Shown here: positions 49,709-61,607 of the stretch, piece after piece
How the letters are laid out: every line of letters starts with the position of its first letter
Numbering within the stretch: position 1 is the stretch's first letter
Source of the DNA: Gorsachius magnificus
Lineage: Eukaryota > Chordata > Aves > Pelecaniformes > Ardeidae
DNA: 64,000 nucleotides
Direction: 5' to 3'
Assembly: GCA_034008185.1 (NCBI GenBank)
Contig: CM067081.1
Coordinates: 19,033,821 to 19,097,820, forward strand
The notes under the pieces: generated by a model
Told to the model about the DNA's origin: nothing
Databases searched by the model: none
The model's input: only the letters and a program-made list of their open reading frames with translations
Made by a program: the position numbers and the translations under genes

Positions 49709-50264
49709 GAGATCCCTGTCTTTTGGAGTATGCTGGAAGGTGTGAGCTATCAGAGAGTCCTGAGCCCAATGTCACTAAGTCCCTCTGCAACCCAGCAGCA
49801 CACGTCCATGAACACCCAAAAAACTCTTCTCCTTCTAAGGGAGACATTGTCAGCTCCCACCTGTGGACTGTTCCTCCTGCTCCAGCTCTTCAAAGCATGT
49901 GATATGTCTTGTGGCTCTCGGCCAGGGAAGCTTTTAGGATGCAGCTTGTAGGATCAGGAAAGCTGGCCAGTGTGCTTCTGGCAGGGCCATTAATACCTCC
50001 CATCATCACTGAAGATTTTCTCTTTCATTTGATTAGCAGTGAGACTGTGAAGTAGATTCCCACAATCACTAGCAATTCTGGCTATATTATGCTATCTTTG
50101 TCAATCTCTCCTAAAATCTATCTGTTCTACTTCTCTCTCCCTTTTAAGGGATGAGAAGAAAGAAAAATCAGTCTGCTGAAAATACCGAGGGAAAACAGAA
50201 CCACTTTCCTCCAACAAATCACACATTCCTAGTAGCAGCATTGCGTGGCTTTTCATTTCACTGA

Positions 50265-50450
50265 AGGAGAGCCAATAATTATTTATAGTTTATCACAACT
50301 GAGGAGAGGTTTCCTGAGGTACAAACTAATTATGTTTTTAAATAAACTGATTGTCCATGTAATAAATGATCACATTTTCTAATCATTGGAAGATTTATGT
50401 TACTTTATTCAATCATCTGTGTGTAGAATTGAAACCTTAGTAAATCAACT
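50265..50450. other. Candidate conserved non-coding block 1
   Basis: AT-rich, rich in homeodomain-type TAAT/ATTA cores ('caataattatttatag', 'aactaattatg', 'taataaatgatcac') with no simple repeat, no CR1 and no open frame. The texture is like vertebrate developmental enhancers, but conservation cannot be judged from one sequence. Confidence 0.2.
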
Positions 50451-50699
50451 GGAAAGAAAATGTCTGGATTAAATTGAGAGCTCTGCACTACGAGGCATTA
50501 TGAAATGAACCCGATAGGAGGGAACAGGCTGGGGGCACAAAGCCCCCCAATACATATGGTTTCATACATTAAAAGAACGGGTGTAACTGACAGCCAAACC
50601 AGAATTTATATTCATTTAAGGTCAAGTCTTAGCCTGTGCTGCACAGATTTGGCATGTATTAAAAGATAAAAGCAAAGACAGTCCTGTTGTCTGCAGGGT

Positions 50700-51010
50700 A
50701 TCTCAGTCACAGTCATTTGTTTAAGGACAGTAATTAGAATGAATTCAAGAATGTAGAATAGGTGACAGCGTATGACATTTCATTTATGGCAGGCAATAAG
50801 TGACATGATCTTATCGTGAAATTAGTCAGCATCATAGACTTCTCTTGTCGATCTATAAAATGAAATGCCATGGAGAGCAGCATATTTTTCATTGTTATGC
50901 CAACACGGCTTTTTCATAATGTACATCATTAAAATAAGCCTGGGAACTGGAACATGCAATCATATTAGTAGCATTAATAATGTTTAATTTATGTGTTATG
51001 TGCATAAAAA
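50700..51010. other. Candidate conserved non-coding block 2
   Basis: Dense in ATTA/TAAT, 'tttatggc' and 'cataatgtacatcattaaaa' type words, without repeats or coding frames. 'gcattaataatgtttaattt' lies near 50975. The character is similar to block 1, 250 bp away. Inference from base texture only. Confidence 0.2.
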
Positions 51011-54000
51011 CCTTTTGGTGCTTGAAACAAAAACAACCAGAAAACACAATTTATCCTTAGGAAGGCAGCATGCAGTGCTGCAACGCATCTGTGGAGTTAG
51101 AAAGAAAAATCAAGATATGGACTGCTGAACAGCACTGGAGTGAAGCAGCATGGAGGTATGTTGTGAATGGCAGAACTGTGGGCAGAGACCTCCTGCTATA
51201 GGGGCAGATCCTCAACTGGTTGATGAACCCCTTTGCAGTCCTTAGCTAGGCAGTGCAGAGCAGAGAGAGGCTGGTAACATTTCCAGGAGGGCATGCCAAG
51301 TTTTATTTTTCTCTTCCACATTCAAAATGGACCATACTGGAAAAAAGTCAGTGAGACCCTGGGAGATTTTGTCAAGATCGCCTCACATAGGTGATTAACC
51401 ATAGAAAACGCCAGTCGAGCTTTTCCTTAGCCTGAATTATTTTGGGGAAAAAAAATGTAAGCATGGAGGGAATGACCACACATAGAGGTGTGCTGGGAGA
51501 CCTGAGAAGGGCAGGGAAGCCCCAGCAGGAACTTTGTGATGAGATGGATCAGGACATAGGACTGCAGTGCATATGTTGTCATCCACATGTGTTTGGCCAC
51601 AGGACCCTCCCCAGTGTGTTACAACAGAGAAGGAAGAGGCTGAATTCACCACTAAAATTCCAGGTCCCTGCAAGTACATCCCTTGTCAATCCCACATCCA
51701 GCCATCAGCCTGCCTATGATTATGTGAGCAGGACTTGCTGGTCATGTACCTGAGATATTTTAGTCTTGGAGCACTGGCACACTTCCAAATTTCTCATGGA
51801 TCTGGATTGCCAAACACTGCCATTTGAAGGTCTTGTTGGAGACCTGATGGGCTAAACTTCCTCCTTGCACTGAATTGGAGTGAAGGACCAGTTGATATCC
51901 CCTTGATGAGGCAAAGCTGAAACAGTGAGTTCCAACCCAAGGCAGAAACCAGTATGGCAGGGCACATGGGAAGAATTTGAGAGATTGAGTGAAAATGCAG
52001 GACTGGGGCATTGTCTGAAGAAATTGTGTTTGCAGGGATCAGAAGTGAAGCGACTGAGGAGGTGTGAAGAGCCCTGGGTGACTGAGCCATGAGAGATTCC
52101 TCCAAGCACAGCAATTCCCTGTTGAGGGAGGGAAGATGCCGGTTCACTTTCTGGGACTGATCTCTCCACCATCCTCCCTCACATCCTGGCCGTGGCATAG
52201 AGCAGTGGGACTCTTTCAAAGACTGCTGTCACCTGTCAGCTCTGAGCTGCTCCTTAGCTCCCTGAGGAAGATGCTGGTAAGATGGGACCAGGTGGGACCA
52301 TTCCTCAGCTCTGGGGCCTGTGATGTTAGCCCCATAGCTCTTGGCCATAAGCACGGGGTTAGGATGGATGGGTGAAAGGGTAACAACTCAATGAGAAGTC
52401 TTGTCTCGTCTCTGCTTTCAGGAGGCAGAGACAAAGGGCAGGTTCAAATGTAAGCGGATTATTACAAAAAACCCTCTTGAAACCCATAGCCAGGAACCTG
52501 GGAAAGCGATACTAAGCTTTATTGCACTGAAGGAGCTACTCTTCCCACTCACAAACATGAATTAAATGGCTAATAAGCAACAGTTTTATTAAAGATGAGA
52601 AATTAATTAGACCGATAAAGAAGTCAACAGTAACTAATTCCTGGAGCATTATCATAACAGCAGCAGTTTTCTCTCTTTCTCTCTAGAGAGGTGCTGCTAC
52701 CTCTCATGGCTCTTCACCAGCCCCACATAGGGCTGTGGCTTGTGTTGGCTGTCATGGTCCTGCTTCCTACGCAGGGCTCGCAGATGGGTTACGGCCACAC
52801 TCAACAGAGGACAAGAGCATTGGGAACTCAAGGTAGAGAGTATGGGGACCAGCTTCCACATGGGGCCACCAGACTTGTGCAGGTGGATTGGGGGACCCAG
52901 CACTTCGCAGCCTATCCTGACTTCAGACTGGTCCTGCCAATGCTGATTTGACAAGGAAAGGGGCTCCAGGAGCTCAGCTTGAGCCCTGGGCACCAACCCC
53001 ACTGCTTAGCTGGTAATTCATTCCCTGGTGCTGTCCTCCATGCTCTCACCAGCTCTCCCTTAAGACAAATCTGCTACAGACAGGCCACTGGCTGGGTGCA
53101 GGATGCCCATGTCATCTGGCTTCCAGGTCCAGGGTTGGGCCCTGGCTCTGTGTTTAGCAGCAGAGACATAAGTATAGAGTGCTGTGAAAACCCACATGGA
53201 GGGCCAGGTGTCGTTAAGAGGCTGCTTGGACTCAGACGAATCTGGGATTGGTGCAAACCTGTGCAAGTTTCCAGCTCTGACTCCAGCCAAAGTAACATTT
53301 GCTAGGTAGAAGGTATAGCACAAGCTATGTCTATCCTGATTATACTAAGTTGCCAGACATACTGAACTCATCAGAAAGCAGAAGAAATTACTCTGATGTG
53401 CATCTTGTTGTTTGTCTAATACAGTGTTTCTAAGGGGGACGCTTTCCAGAAGAGTGAGAAAATCAACGTAGTTTCAAAGCATGCACTTAATTTCTGGGAG
53501 ACTGGAGAAGATTTTATATTAGTTAAAGTGTCACCTTTTAGTCAATGGAAGCTTGTATTTCTTCTGTGCACATGGACAAAGTGAACAGGTAAAATAAAGT
53601 GTCTTTGGTCAATGTTTTCCATTGCAAGGAAATGTTTTGGGTAAGGATAGTGAGAAGTATTTAAATGAGTTTGCTTGACACTCACCGGGGGTAAAAATTC
53701 ATCCTGCTGTCTAAAACTTCAGCGATACTGTATTCTGTGATGCTAACACACACAGCCACAGTCTGACAGGCTTTTGTAGGTGTAGTCACATAAAAATTTC
53801 TCATCTCTTCCCCCCTCCCATCTGTGACCCAACTGGCGGGGTTTGAGATGATCCCTAAGTAATTTAAGCTTTAAGAGCCAACTCTGCTAGAACAGACTGG
53901 AAGGGCACACACGCGATGTGTGAAGGCAGTTGTGTCCAACTGTGGGGGAGAAAGAAGGCAAGGATGAAGGGAATGATAGGCATTTGTAGGATACTAACTT

Positions 54001-54514
54001 CTTAAACCACTGCTGGTGGATCCATGAGCCCACGGTCCCATGATGTCCCTGTCATTGAGGTAGGGGCAGATGCTTGAAATTTTGGGTTCCAGTCCTGACA
54101 GCAGCATGGGTTGACTGTGATGGGTATTTAGCAGTCATCTGTTGATCCATAAATTATTTGTTAGGTTTAATACAATCTTCATTTTAAAATACATTATAGA
54201 CAAGCCCAGCATTAGTGTTATTCAAAAGCCAAACAATCTGGAAGCAAAAATTCATTTAAAATTAATTTAAACAGAAGACTCTTCTGACTAAACCCCTCCC
54301 CAATAACATCTAACCTCTCGAAACAGTTAAGCTAGCTGTTGACACATGTTGGTTCATGCGTTGTTTATTCTGTCACACACAAAATCTATTTAGTGTTCTC
54401 TCATTTAAACAAAAAGCCAGACTTGTACCCTTGGGGAACCAGAAAGGATTGTATGTATGTATGAACAACTACAAATGCATTCAGTTTCCTCCCCCAGGTG
54501 TATATTGCCAATGG

Positions 54515-54602
54515 TCCTCAGCAGATGTAAATCAGTAGAGCTCCAATTACTCCAGCAGAGCTGAACTCAGATGATTTATATCCACAGGGGATTTGGCCAG
54601 CT
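54515..54602. repeat. Ancient imperfect palindromic repeat
   Basis: 'cagatgtaaatcagtagagc', a short spacer, then 'agagctgaactcagatgatt' and 'tatatccacaggggatttgg'. The two halves are roughly inverted around 54548. The word order resembles an old amniote palindromic repeat (a 'gtaaatcag.agagctcc' arm, its inverse, then 'gctgaggatttggcc') that I have seen in reptile and bird sequence but cannot name with certainty. Confidence 0.4.
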
Positions 54603-57061
54603 GAGTCTGTGGATAGAACAGCTCAGTGCTTGGCTTTACATTTTGAAGACAGTTGTTGGCAAGAAAGCTTTGCAAGGCAGGGAAAGAACATTTTCCCAGC
54701 CCAGGACATTTCTGTAATAATATCTGTAATTTACTCAGTGCAGTTTGGTCTATTCCAAAAGCAATGGTGTTGCTCTTCGGAGCTATTTGCATAATTTATA
54801 TCAGGGGGACAAGAAGCAGAACTGTTCCAGAGAGAAAGAAACTGCCCAAACTGTCTGCGTAGCTGGGCAGCAAGCTCCTCTCGGTGGATCCCCGGGAACC
54901 TCCCTCTGCCCCTGTGCTGTAGAGGTTGAATTTACTCATCTAGCCTATTCTTGCCAGTTTTGTAGGCTAAGGTGTTTTGAGGAAGGTTTGACACACAAAG
55001 ATAATGCTTAAGGACTGAAGCGGGCTTAGCAAATCTTTTCTTCTTTTACCTCAAGAACAGTATTAAACAGATCTGAGAGACAAGGTGCTGCAAATACCTA
55101 CTCCAGGTCAAGTTAGTGAACAATGTAGTATCAGCAAATGTCAAATGCCCAGAGGAGAATATACAGCCCCAAATAAGCTTCTATTGTATCTAATGTCCAT
55201 TAGCTGATCTCTGACCTTCTGACATTTCCTTCATACTAAAACAAGCCTAGATATATTTGCTAGCCCAGCTCCAATTCACCAAGTGCTCACCGGCTTCCTG
55301 GCAAAGCTGGGGACAGTCACTGCTTGTATTTGTTAAACCTCCAAGCTTATTGAAATTACTTCATTTTGACCAAACATTCAAGAGGGGACAGGGATGACTC
55401 TGTATATGGAAAGGTGAAGGAACAACCAGGAGATAATAAATCAGGAGATATGAATGAAATGGATTGGTAAGATTTGAAAGGCCCTTTCTATGACTTCAGA
55501 ATTTATGATAAGATTAACTCACTTCTCTGTCACGGTGGAAATCTGCACTAGAAAAATGCATCAAAAATGCATATGACAGTCTATTACAGTGAGACGAAGC
55601 TAGATAGATGCTACAGAGATGGATGCTCTGTGGTACTTTACATCATAACTAAAAGGCACCAAGATCTTTGGTTTAGATACGGTGTGGTAATAGCCTATGA
55701 AAAACCATGAGAGCCTGAGTGAATGTCTGGGTAACTGGAAAGCATCTAGAACATGAAACAGACATCATGAAACACCTAAAGAACCAAGTAACAAATGAGT
55801 GGAATATCTGAGCACACACATTACAAGTGTTTAAGGATGCAGTGTTTCATGACGGTACAGTAGTGAAGGTTACACTGCTTGCAGGGGCATATCGATGCTC
55901 TTTCACAGACTTGCCTGATCATTAGCGGGAGACCCCCTTGATGGTTATGTGATGATGGAGGTGGGAAGATGGTGACCGAGGTAATGCAGAAGAGAAATAG
56001 ACTTTATTGCCCGCCAGCACAATGTGAACAAGTAAAACCAGATTTTTGCCTGATAAATGTCTTCTGAAGGAAATGCTTTGGGGAAGTACGGTTGGGACTT
56101 TTTGAGTGGAATTACCCAACAGTCATTGAGGGTGAAAATTCACACTGAACTTCAGCTATCTAAATGTTAGGTCAAAGCTAATCTTGCTGAATGCTTCTGC
56201 AGTCAGTGGAGAAAGGTGGGCCCCTAGAGGGTTATGCAGGGCTCCTGCATGTTAAGGAATTTACTAGTGCAGATCAAATTAGAAACACTGCGTAATGAAA
56301 GTAGTCTGTTTTGGTTTGTGGATTGATGCCGTGAAGGGGTGCATGCTATCAGTGGAGCAGCTTGGACAATCACTCTTCCTCTCAGTATTTGCAGAATTGT
56401 TAGCTGCTATAGTCCCCACTGACAGCTCTGATGGGTGGCTGGTGACCAGACACACTTACTCAGCAGGGATTCTGATCTTGCATTGAAGATACCTCTATAA
56501 ACAGTAACAGGAGCAACTCTTGTTAAGAAGATAACAACAAACACCTTGCTCCTCAGCCTGTGAGGGCATTCGTTTAAAGAACAGCATCTGCAAAACATCA
56601 GAACAGGCAAGAAGCAGCTAACATGAACATCCCTGAAGAGCACAATGTGCTTGGACTAAAGTGAAGAAAATCTTTCTGAACTCTGTGCAGTGTTTTACCA
56701 GATCCAGACATTGCTTGGTTCTTCAGAGCTGCGGTTTCCTCAGCCTCTGGGTAATCAATTGCATGCTACGGTGGCTCCTTCTTGCAGTCCTTCAGGTACT
56801 TTTCTCTGATATTCTGTTCATTCAGGCATCTCACTGCTTCACAAGGACCTATTCTACTTCAGTGCTATTATTTCTCTCCACAAAGAGAAACTTGGGATAT
56901 TCTGGAAAGAAAGGAGGATGCTAAGAGATTCATTCAGATAAACACTTCAAGGAGTTGACAGAAAGTCATTATAAGAAAAGCAAAACAAACTGTGCAGTGA
57001 CTTGTCCCCTGGTTGCTGGTGGCTGAAGAACCAGCATTTCCCTCCTTTTAGAGCCACAGGC

Positions 57062-57083
57062 TTTTTTTTTTTTTTTTTTTTTT
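57062..57083 (+). repeat. T22 homopolymer
   Basis: Twenty-two T residues between 'acaggc' and 'aattagtggc'. No minus-strand processed-gene sequence is visible beside it. Confidence 0.85.
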
Positions 57084-57460
57084 AATTAGTGGCAAATATA
57101 GTATCTCTCATTATTACACAAGCCTGAGGAAGCCTAGGACTGAGTCACCTGAGTGACCCTGGGAGTAGAGCAGAGCCTGCTCCAGTCCATTTGCTAGTAG
57201 TCCCCATTTCCCGCATCTATTGAAGACCAAATGTTTTATTTTCCAGGCCAAGACACCAGGGCAGGATTATCAGGCAGATATTTGATTGACAATAAAAAAA
57301 CCAAACAGCTGCAGGCAAGTGGAAACAATCTGGGCTCTGCTGTACTCAGTTTGGAGTAAGCAAAGACAAGGCTTGTGCCAGAAAGCCAACACTTGGGGTT
57401 ACCCTCTGGTACTTGAGACGCCACAACTGATACCGTAAGTACTAGGAATAACTAATACTT

Positions 57461-57676
57461 TTGGACATTAGGAAAAATTTCTTCACCAAAAGGGTTGTCA
57501 AGCGTTGGAACAGGCTGCCCAGGAAAGTGGTGGAGTCCCCATCCCTGGAGGTATTTAACAGACAGGTAGACAAGGTGCTTAGGGATATGGTTTAGTGGTG
57601 GGATGGCAGGGTTAGGTTAACGGTTGGACTTGATGATCTTTAAGGTCTTTTCCAACCTAAAAGATTCTATGATTCT
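57461..57676 (+). mobile_element. CR1 LINE 3' end, plus strand
   Basis: The codons for the end of ORF2 are readable ([13 protein letters not shown] 'ttggacattaggaaaaattt', then 'gttggaacaggctgcccagg' and 'ggtgcttagggatatggttt' with the TAG stop). The 3' untranslated part follows: 'acggttggacttgatgatct', 'taaggtcttttccaacc'. The ggttgga/tccaacc pair can form the CR1 3' stem thought to be recognised by the reverse transcriptase. The tail is 'attctatgattcta'. Same subfamily as the copies at 9991, 36166 and 61522. Confidence 0.93.
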
Positions 57677-57702
57677 AACTATGTGCCGCATAGTTAGAAT
57701 CA
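57670..57702. repeat. Perfect 14-bp inverted repeat at a CR1 3' junction
   Basis: The arm tgattctaactatg (57670-57683), the loop tgccg (57684-57688), and the exact complement catagttagaatca (57689-57702). The left arm begins inside the CR1 tail unit and the right arm lies in the flank. It is not followed by a T run and is not a bacterial-type terminator. Confidence 0.9.
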
Positions 57703-60700
57703 GAAATGCTCATTTTCTAGAGTTCACCACTGGAAGTGAATTTCTGATTCATCATTTATTCGTTTTCTGATTATTTCCCTGGAGTGGACAGTGTTAGCTG
57801 AGGAGGTTACCAGCCCCATATGCTCATCCCGACCAACTCTTCAGGACCTCTACCTCCCTGCAGCCAATACCCACAAGACAGAGTCACTGCAGAAATGCCA
57901 AGTTGCCTCTTACAAGCCAGGCTCTCCCAGACCCCAAGAGCACTGCAGTTATCACTAAAAGGTGCAGAGAACTCAGAAGTCCCATGCATTTGTTGTTGTT
58001 ATCATGTGAATCATCTCTATTGTTTGTTTTGTCCTATGAGAAATAGGCTGGGCTTGGATTTGGGAACCTGTACCTGGCAAGGATGTGTAAGAAATGAATA
58101 TGTTGGGAAAAATAAGTTCCCTAAAAGTGGAGCCGAAGATCAAGGAGGTCTGGCATTTGCTTTTGGCAGCTCTGCATCTGCTGGCATGTGCTGCCAACAG
58201 ACATGCTGCTGTGTTTCAGAAATCATCACCACACACTGATCAAAGCTTCCTTGCTCATTGAAATCCCTATGTTCCCTCCTATTTGTTGTGCAAGCTGCAT
58301 TTAAGTCATCGGATTCATACATTTTCTTTTACCCTTTCATATAACTAATAATCTTTGAAATGTAGAAGAATATTAGTAGCAGGTGAGAGCTTCTTTGTAA
58401 TGGTACAGAGATCAAATCATCCTGTAAATTAAAATATGTATTTTCCTTCAAATCTCCTATAATTCAGGACTGACATTAATTATAGTTTTTTCTTATCTAT
58501 CTTAGTTTCTCTCTCTTGCTGTCTTTTAATACCCTGTTTCTCATTTTCTCTACTTTGTCCATTGCCTGACACAAATAAAGGATACATGGGCAATTACTGG
58601 GATTTTCAAGGCAAATTTGGCAGCCCCTTTATTTACTTTGATTCAGATCACAGTCATATCTGACAGTTTTTTTCAGGAACAGTGTTTGTTAGCTGAATAA
58701 ATGCAGGTTGGCACCGTTAGCAGAGCATTTCCATTTTGGCTAAAACCCCTGAAAATCTACTTTGATTCAGTATTGAACAACATTTATCTGTACAAAACCA
58801 CAGAGAACGAAAAACACCTGGAATCTGAAGCATTTCTCTGTACACCATGTTTTTTGCGTGCAATCCATCGAGGCAGTGGAAGTTACCCCGCAGTTTGCTG
58901 CTGGCTGTGGTGGTCGGCTGACACGTCTCAGGTAGCCTACGCTTTTCCTTGCTCTGTTGAAAACAATCAACCAGGCAGTGAAATCACTGTTTCCAAAGAC
59001 CACTGCAATTGCTCAGTCTTCCATGTCCGTGGACAATTAATAAACAGCAGCGAGGTGGTGGGTCAAATGCCTCCATCACAAAATGCATGCCAGAAATTAT
59101 GTGGATGGGCACCACTGTATATTTTGACTTAGGTCCTTGCTGGCTGTTAGGTAGGTAAGGGTTGAGACTGGGCTATGGAAGAGAGAATGTTCCCTGTGTA
59201 ATGGCCTGGCTGGTTTGTGGTCCTCTGCTATGCACCCATAGGGACTGTTTTCTTCCTACTTCCCTGGGGCCATTAATGAGGATGCCCCAGGAAGAAGCTG
59301 GGACTGGGAGGGTTAGCAGCAGAGGTGTCAGGAAGGCACATGTCTCAGAGTCTCTTCTACACCTGAGTGTCAGCAGGGCATGATGCTCCCTGGTCTCCCT
59401 CACCATTTCCCCCTCCCTTTCTTCCCCTGTGGTGTGCACACCCTGCTCCTGTGCCCCTGGCACCAGCCAACCTGGCTCAGGGTAGAGGCAGGACTTGTGT
59501 CTGTCCGTGTACAGACTTGACTACCAGCCCTCTGCCACCGCCCCACTGGCTGGTGGGGAAGGAGGGAGGGCCTCCCCACTGTTCCCCATTCTTCCATGTC
59601 CTAGGTGCTCCCCCCAAACTGGTCCCAAGCAGCTGGAACAGGACCCAGTAGAGCAGGAGTGGGAGAGCACCCCATCTCTGGAGCTCCATTTCTTTCCTTC
59701 TCCCGTGCTCCTTGCAGGCTAACAGGGCCAGGAGATGAACCTCAGCCCCAGCTTACAGCCACCCATACTGCTGAGCTGTTTCACGCTCCCCTGGGCACAG
59801 CCTAGGGTTAGCCTGGGCCAGGAAGGGCTCTGGATAAACAGTTTGGATGTGGCCACCACAGGTGGTGGTAGAAGAGGTCAGCTGCATGGATGTGAGCCAT
59901 GCTGTGCCAACTGGCCTCTGGGCCAGAGATTGGTCCCTGACTCATCTAGTTTATTAGTAGAGGGAGAGCTGCCTAAAGTCAGGCACATTTGATAAGGTCA
60001 GGGAGAGGGTCAGAGCTGGTAAGAGAGGGACAGGTCTGGGTAAAACGTTGCTAAGGGCTGTGTCTGTCCTTTCACTGGCCTCTGTACATATGGCTCAGTG
60101 ATTTTAGTGGGTGGCAATGAGGTAAAAAAGACATCCAGCGGACCCACTTTGCAATTATCTTTCATAATTCTTTATAGAGCTACCCTGGTGCAACCCACAC
60201 AAGTCTGAGAGAGGACCGCCCCTCAGCTCCACACTTGAGACTTGCTCTGGATGTTTCTCCCCCGAGGCTGCCCACACACTGTTCCCACCGTACAAGGCAC
60301 AGCCCAGCACTCACCCAGGAGCATCTCTAATGAATTCACTGCCCTGTGACAGGGAATGAGGCGTCCTTATGTAGATTGGATTAGACGGAAATGTCAAATG
60401 CTCACAAGTATCCTCGCCTTCCCTACTGGGGAAGCAGGCAGCCAAGACTTTCTGATGTTTGTGTTATAAAAGCAAGAAGATGTTCAACAAAGTGGCTGTG
60501 AGGTGCAGATGCTCCAAGATTACAGCATACCCCAGAGTGAACCTTGTCTCAGAAGACAGACACAGCCCTTGTCACAAAGAAGTCCTAAAGAATGACTGAA
60601 TACCTGCACAAGGCTGAAGGAAATATATGTGTGAGTTGCTCCTTCTAAATGCCATGCTCTAAAGACAAACTCCAGGAGCACATGTTCCTTGGGGACAGCC

Positions 60701-61521
60701 ATTTCCAGTGGCTGCATGATATGATCCTGCACCACAGCATCCCCTCACAAACAGCTGGTGAACTGAACTCCAGTAGTTCAGGCTCATTTCAGCAGTCTCC
60801 AGCACAGCTTGTGTGGGAGAGTTTGGATTTCTACCCAAGCTGCTTGCTGTGGCACCAGTGGGACAGTCAATGACTGCACTTCTAACCCAGGATGGGTAAA
60901 ACATCACTGACAGAACTGGTGCCCCATCAGGAAGGATGCTAAATTAATTCAAAAGGACCTCATTCTATAATCACGTTTGCTGGCATAAATCTGGATTTAC
61001 TTCCTTGGTGCAAATGAGGTTACCCCACAACAAATTCTGTAGGGACTTGACCAACGTTGTCCCTGATTCCAGTTTTTTAAAGTAGGATAAGAAGATGGTG
61101 TGCTGGGTGCCCATTTCATTGCAAGTTTGCTCACTGCAGGAGCAAAAAGGTCTGTGGAAGAGCTCTTGACACTTCTAAGCCTGTGCATGAATCAGCAGGA
61201 TCTGAAAGTTGTCAAGTCACATTTTCATTTTTAAATGCTTCTCAGGACCTCCAAGGTGGGAAAAAAAACCCAAACCCTAGAAGTATTTTCTAAGCTTGAT
61301 TAGTTTCGTGTCTGTAGGTGACATCCACCTGCAAACCTCCAGAAGCTGCCTCCTGGACTTAGATAATACACAATGATAGGGGAGGTAGGGAAGAATTTCT
61401 AATCACTGCTTGCCATCACCTGTAACTATAGATTTATCTGTCAAGGCTTTTTGACAAATTACAGGCAAGTGCATGACCTGTCCTATCAACTGCAAAATAA
61501 CAAATCCCATGACTGAGCCCA
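57703..61521. other. Unannotated interval, GC-rich in the middle
   Basis: The part at about 59160-59960 is markedly richer in G and C, and its many overlapping frames are a consequence. The stretch 60978-61025 ('tggcataaatctggatttac', 'ttggtgcaaatgaggttacc') faintly resembles the same kind of old palindromic repeat as 54515. No host exon could be supported. Confidence 0.4.
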
Positions 61522-61607
61522 ATCATAGAATCATAGAATCACTTTGGTTGGAGAAGACCTTTAAGATCATCGAGTCCAACCTTTAACCTAACCCTGCCAT
61601 CTCACCA

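Larger units (their letters stand above)
49709..57460. other. Long interval, mostly unannotated
   Basis: It contains two AT-rich stretches that look like candidate conserved non-coding DNA (50265-50450 and 50700-51010), a GC-richer part at about 51450-53300, an ancient palindromic repeat at 54515-54602 and a T22 run at 57062-57083. None of the frames in 51437-53323 has a recognisable domain. Confidence 0.4.

Noticed and set aside
51437..53323. Cluster of overlapping frames of 60-140 codons on both strands
   Set aside because: They result from lower stop density in GC-richer DNA. None shows a motif, and they overlap each other in opposite strands.
55430..55505. Possible CR1 3' end ('ttggtaagatttgaaaggcc', 'ctttctatgac')
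   Set aside because: The similarity to the CR1 terminus is too short and lacks the stem sequence and tail.
57684..57702. Hairpin as a rho-independent terminator
   Set aside because: The context is vertebrate, there is no T run after it, and it arises at a CR1 junction.
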